A DNA stretch of 6,566 bases from Gammaproteobacteria bacterium (lineage in GTDB: Bacteria; Pseudomonadota; Gammaproteobacteria; UBA1113), in the NCBI GenBank assembly GCA_019752835.1, contig JAIELR010000168.1, positions 1 to 6,566 on the forward strand, written 5' to 3'. Below the pieces are notes generated by a model. The model was not told where the DNA came from. It was given only the letters and a program-made list of their open reading frames with translations, and searched no databases. The position numbers were made by a program, and so were the translations under genes. This document shows positions 5,945 to 6,566 of this stretch, in pieces (the stretch's first letter is position 1; each line of letters opens with the position of its first letter).

Positions 5945-6566
5945 AGAACTTCATTTGCGCGAAGGATTGATAGAGCGGACCGAACACTGCCGCAATCACC
6001 CAAAAAATCAAGGCTCCCATCACCAACGTCAGAATCGGCTGAATCATGCCCACCAGCGCGTCGACCGAGTCGTTTACCTCGCGGTCATAGAAAAATTTAA
6101 TATTGCCCATCGCGTCGCCCATGTTACCGGAGTCTTCACCCACCTTGAACATTCGAATGACCATTGTGGGAAATTGGTTTGAGATACGCAACGAAGAAGT
6201 GAGATTGTTCCCCTCCACAATACTGCGATGGACAACATCCACGGATTCTTTGATCACGCGATTTTTAACGACGTTACGCGCGGTCAACAGAGCCTCAGGA
6301 ATATCAATGCCACTTTTGAACATCACCGAGAAGAAGTGCGTAAACCGCGCCAAATCAATTTTTCGTAGTGTATTGCCGATGACAGGAAGCTTCAAAAAGA
6401 TGGCATCCATGCGATACGCGAACGGCTCCATCGTCCGATATAAGCTGAGCATCACAATAAAAATGCCGATCGGAATGCCGAAGATAAGATACCAATGGCT
6501 TTGGAATGCTTCGGAAACATAAATCAGTGCGCGTGTATGCAGTGGAATGTCAAAGCCCTGCTCGGT
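5943..6566 (-). CDS. GspF/PilC-family inner-membrane platform protein, C-terminal half (5' truncated by window)
   Basis: This is the last 207 codons of a type II secretion F-family protein, the polytopic inner-membrane platform on which the extension and retraction ATPases act. The frame stays open to the right edge, reading TEQGFDIPLHTRALIYVSEA from 6566. The GTG at 6455 therefore lies inside a transmembrane helix and is not the start. Visible parts, numbered from the edge, are: a transmembrane helix (about 25-41); the second T2SSF domain with LARFTHFFSVMFKSGIDIPE (72-91), the helical repeat up to about 130, and the GEDSGN motif (143-148) containing the conserved G-E-x-x-G; then two closely spaced hydrophobic stretches ending in the usual last helix (about 172-199), with FGPLY (195-199). 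The full protein would be about 400 aa. It is probably an early gene of the minus-strand operon. PilC, MshG and GspF are all possible names; the pilus context favours PilC. Confidence 0.9.
   Translation of the reverse strand, partial: TEQGFDIPLHTRALIYVSEAFQSHWYLIFGIPIGIFIVMLSLYRTMEPFAYRMDAIFLKLPVIGNTLRKIDLARFTHFFSVMFKSGIDIPEALLTARNVVKNRVIKESVDVVHRSIVEGNNLTSSLRISNQFPTMVIRMFKVGEDSGNMGDAMGNIKFFYDREVNDSVDALVGMIQPILTLVMGALIFWVIAAVFGPLYQSFAQMKF

Noticed and set aside
5943..6455. The F-family gene as a short 170-aa protein starting at 6455
   Set aside because: The codon at 6455 is a GTG inside a transmembrane helix, and the frame stays open to the window edge with family-like sequence before it.

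Overview
The window comes from a Gram-negative, inner-plus-outer-membrane bacterium. It is densely coding, with base composition roughly half G+C, and carries part of a type IV pilus (T4P) or closely related MSHA/type II secretion-like locus. The mix of PilT/PilU motors with a fused PilM-PilN-like protein and divergent PilO- and PilP-like proteins points to a lineage far from the well-studied gammaproteobacterial pilMNOPQ operons. An alphaproteobacterium is my guess, but nothing here (no rRNA, no marker gene) proves it.

Plus strand, left end (1-1421): the 3' end of a pilT retraction ATPase gene, recognised by its AIRNLIRE motif, is followed 9 bases later by a complete pilU gene with its own Shine-Dalgarno site. 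Minus strand, rest of the window (6566 down to 1424): five genes read leftward as one probable operon. In transcription order they are a GspF/PilC platform protein (cut by the right window edge), a 604-aa single-pass protein combining PilM-like and PilN-like parts, a PilO-like protein (ATGA overlap), a 400-aa exported PilP/GspC/MshK-like periplasmic protein rich in Ala and Pro, and an ABC-2-type ABC transporter ATPase. The two transcription units converge, with only 2 bases between the pilU stop and the ABC ATPase stop.

Working model: the F-family protein and the fused PilM/N plus PilO form the inner-membrane platform and alignment complex. The PilP-like protein reaches across the periplasm to an outer-membrane secretin that is not in this window. 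PilT and PilU power retraction. The ABC ATPase is the unexpected member. No permease lies on either side of it here, but pilus loci with an ABC transporter are known (PilGHI of Myxococcus xanthus), so it may serve the pilus. The most notable features are the PilM-PilN fusion with a Ser-Pro repeat, the oversized non-lipoprotein PilP-like subunit, and the ABC ATPase in the place where a secretin gene is usually found. There are no RNA genes, mobile elements, CRISPR arrays or long intergenic gaps; the longest non-coding stretch is 49 bases.
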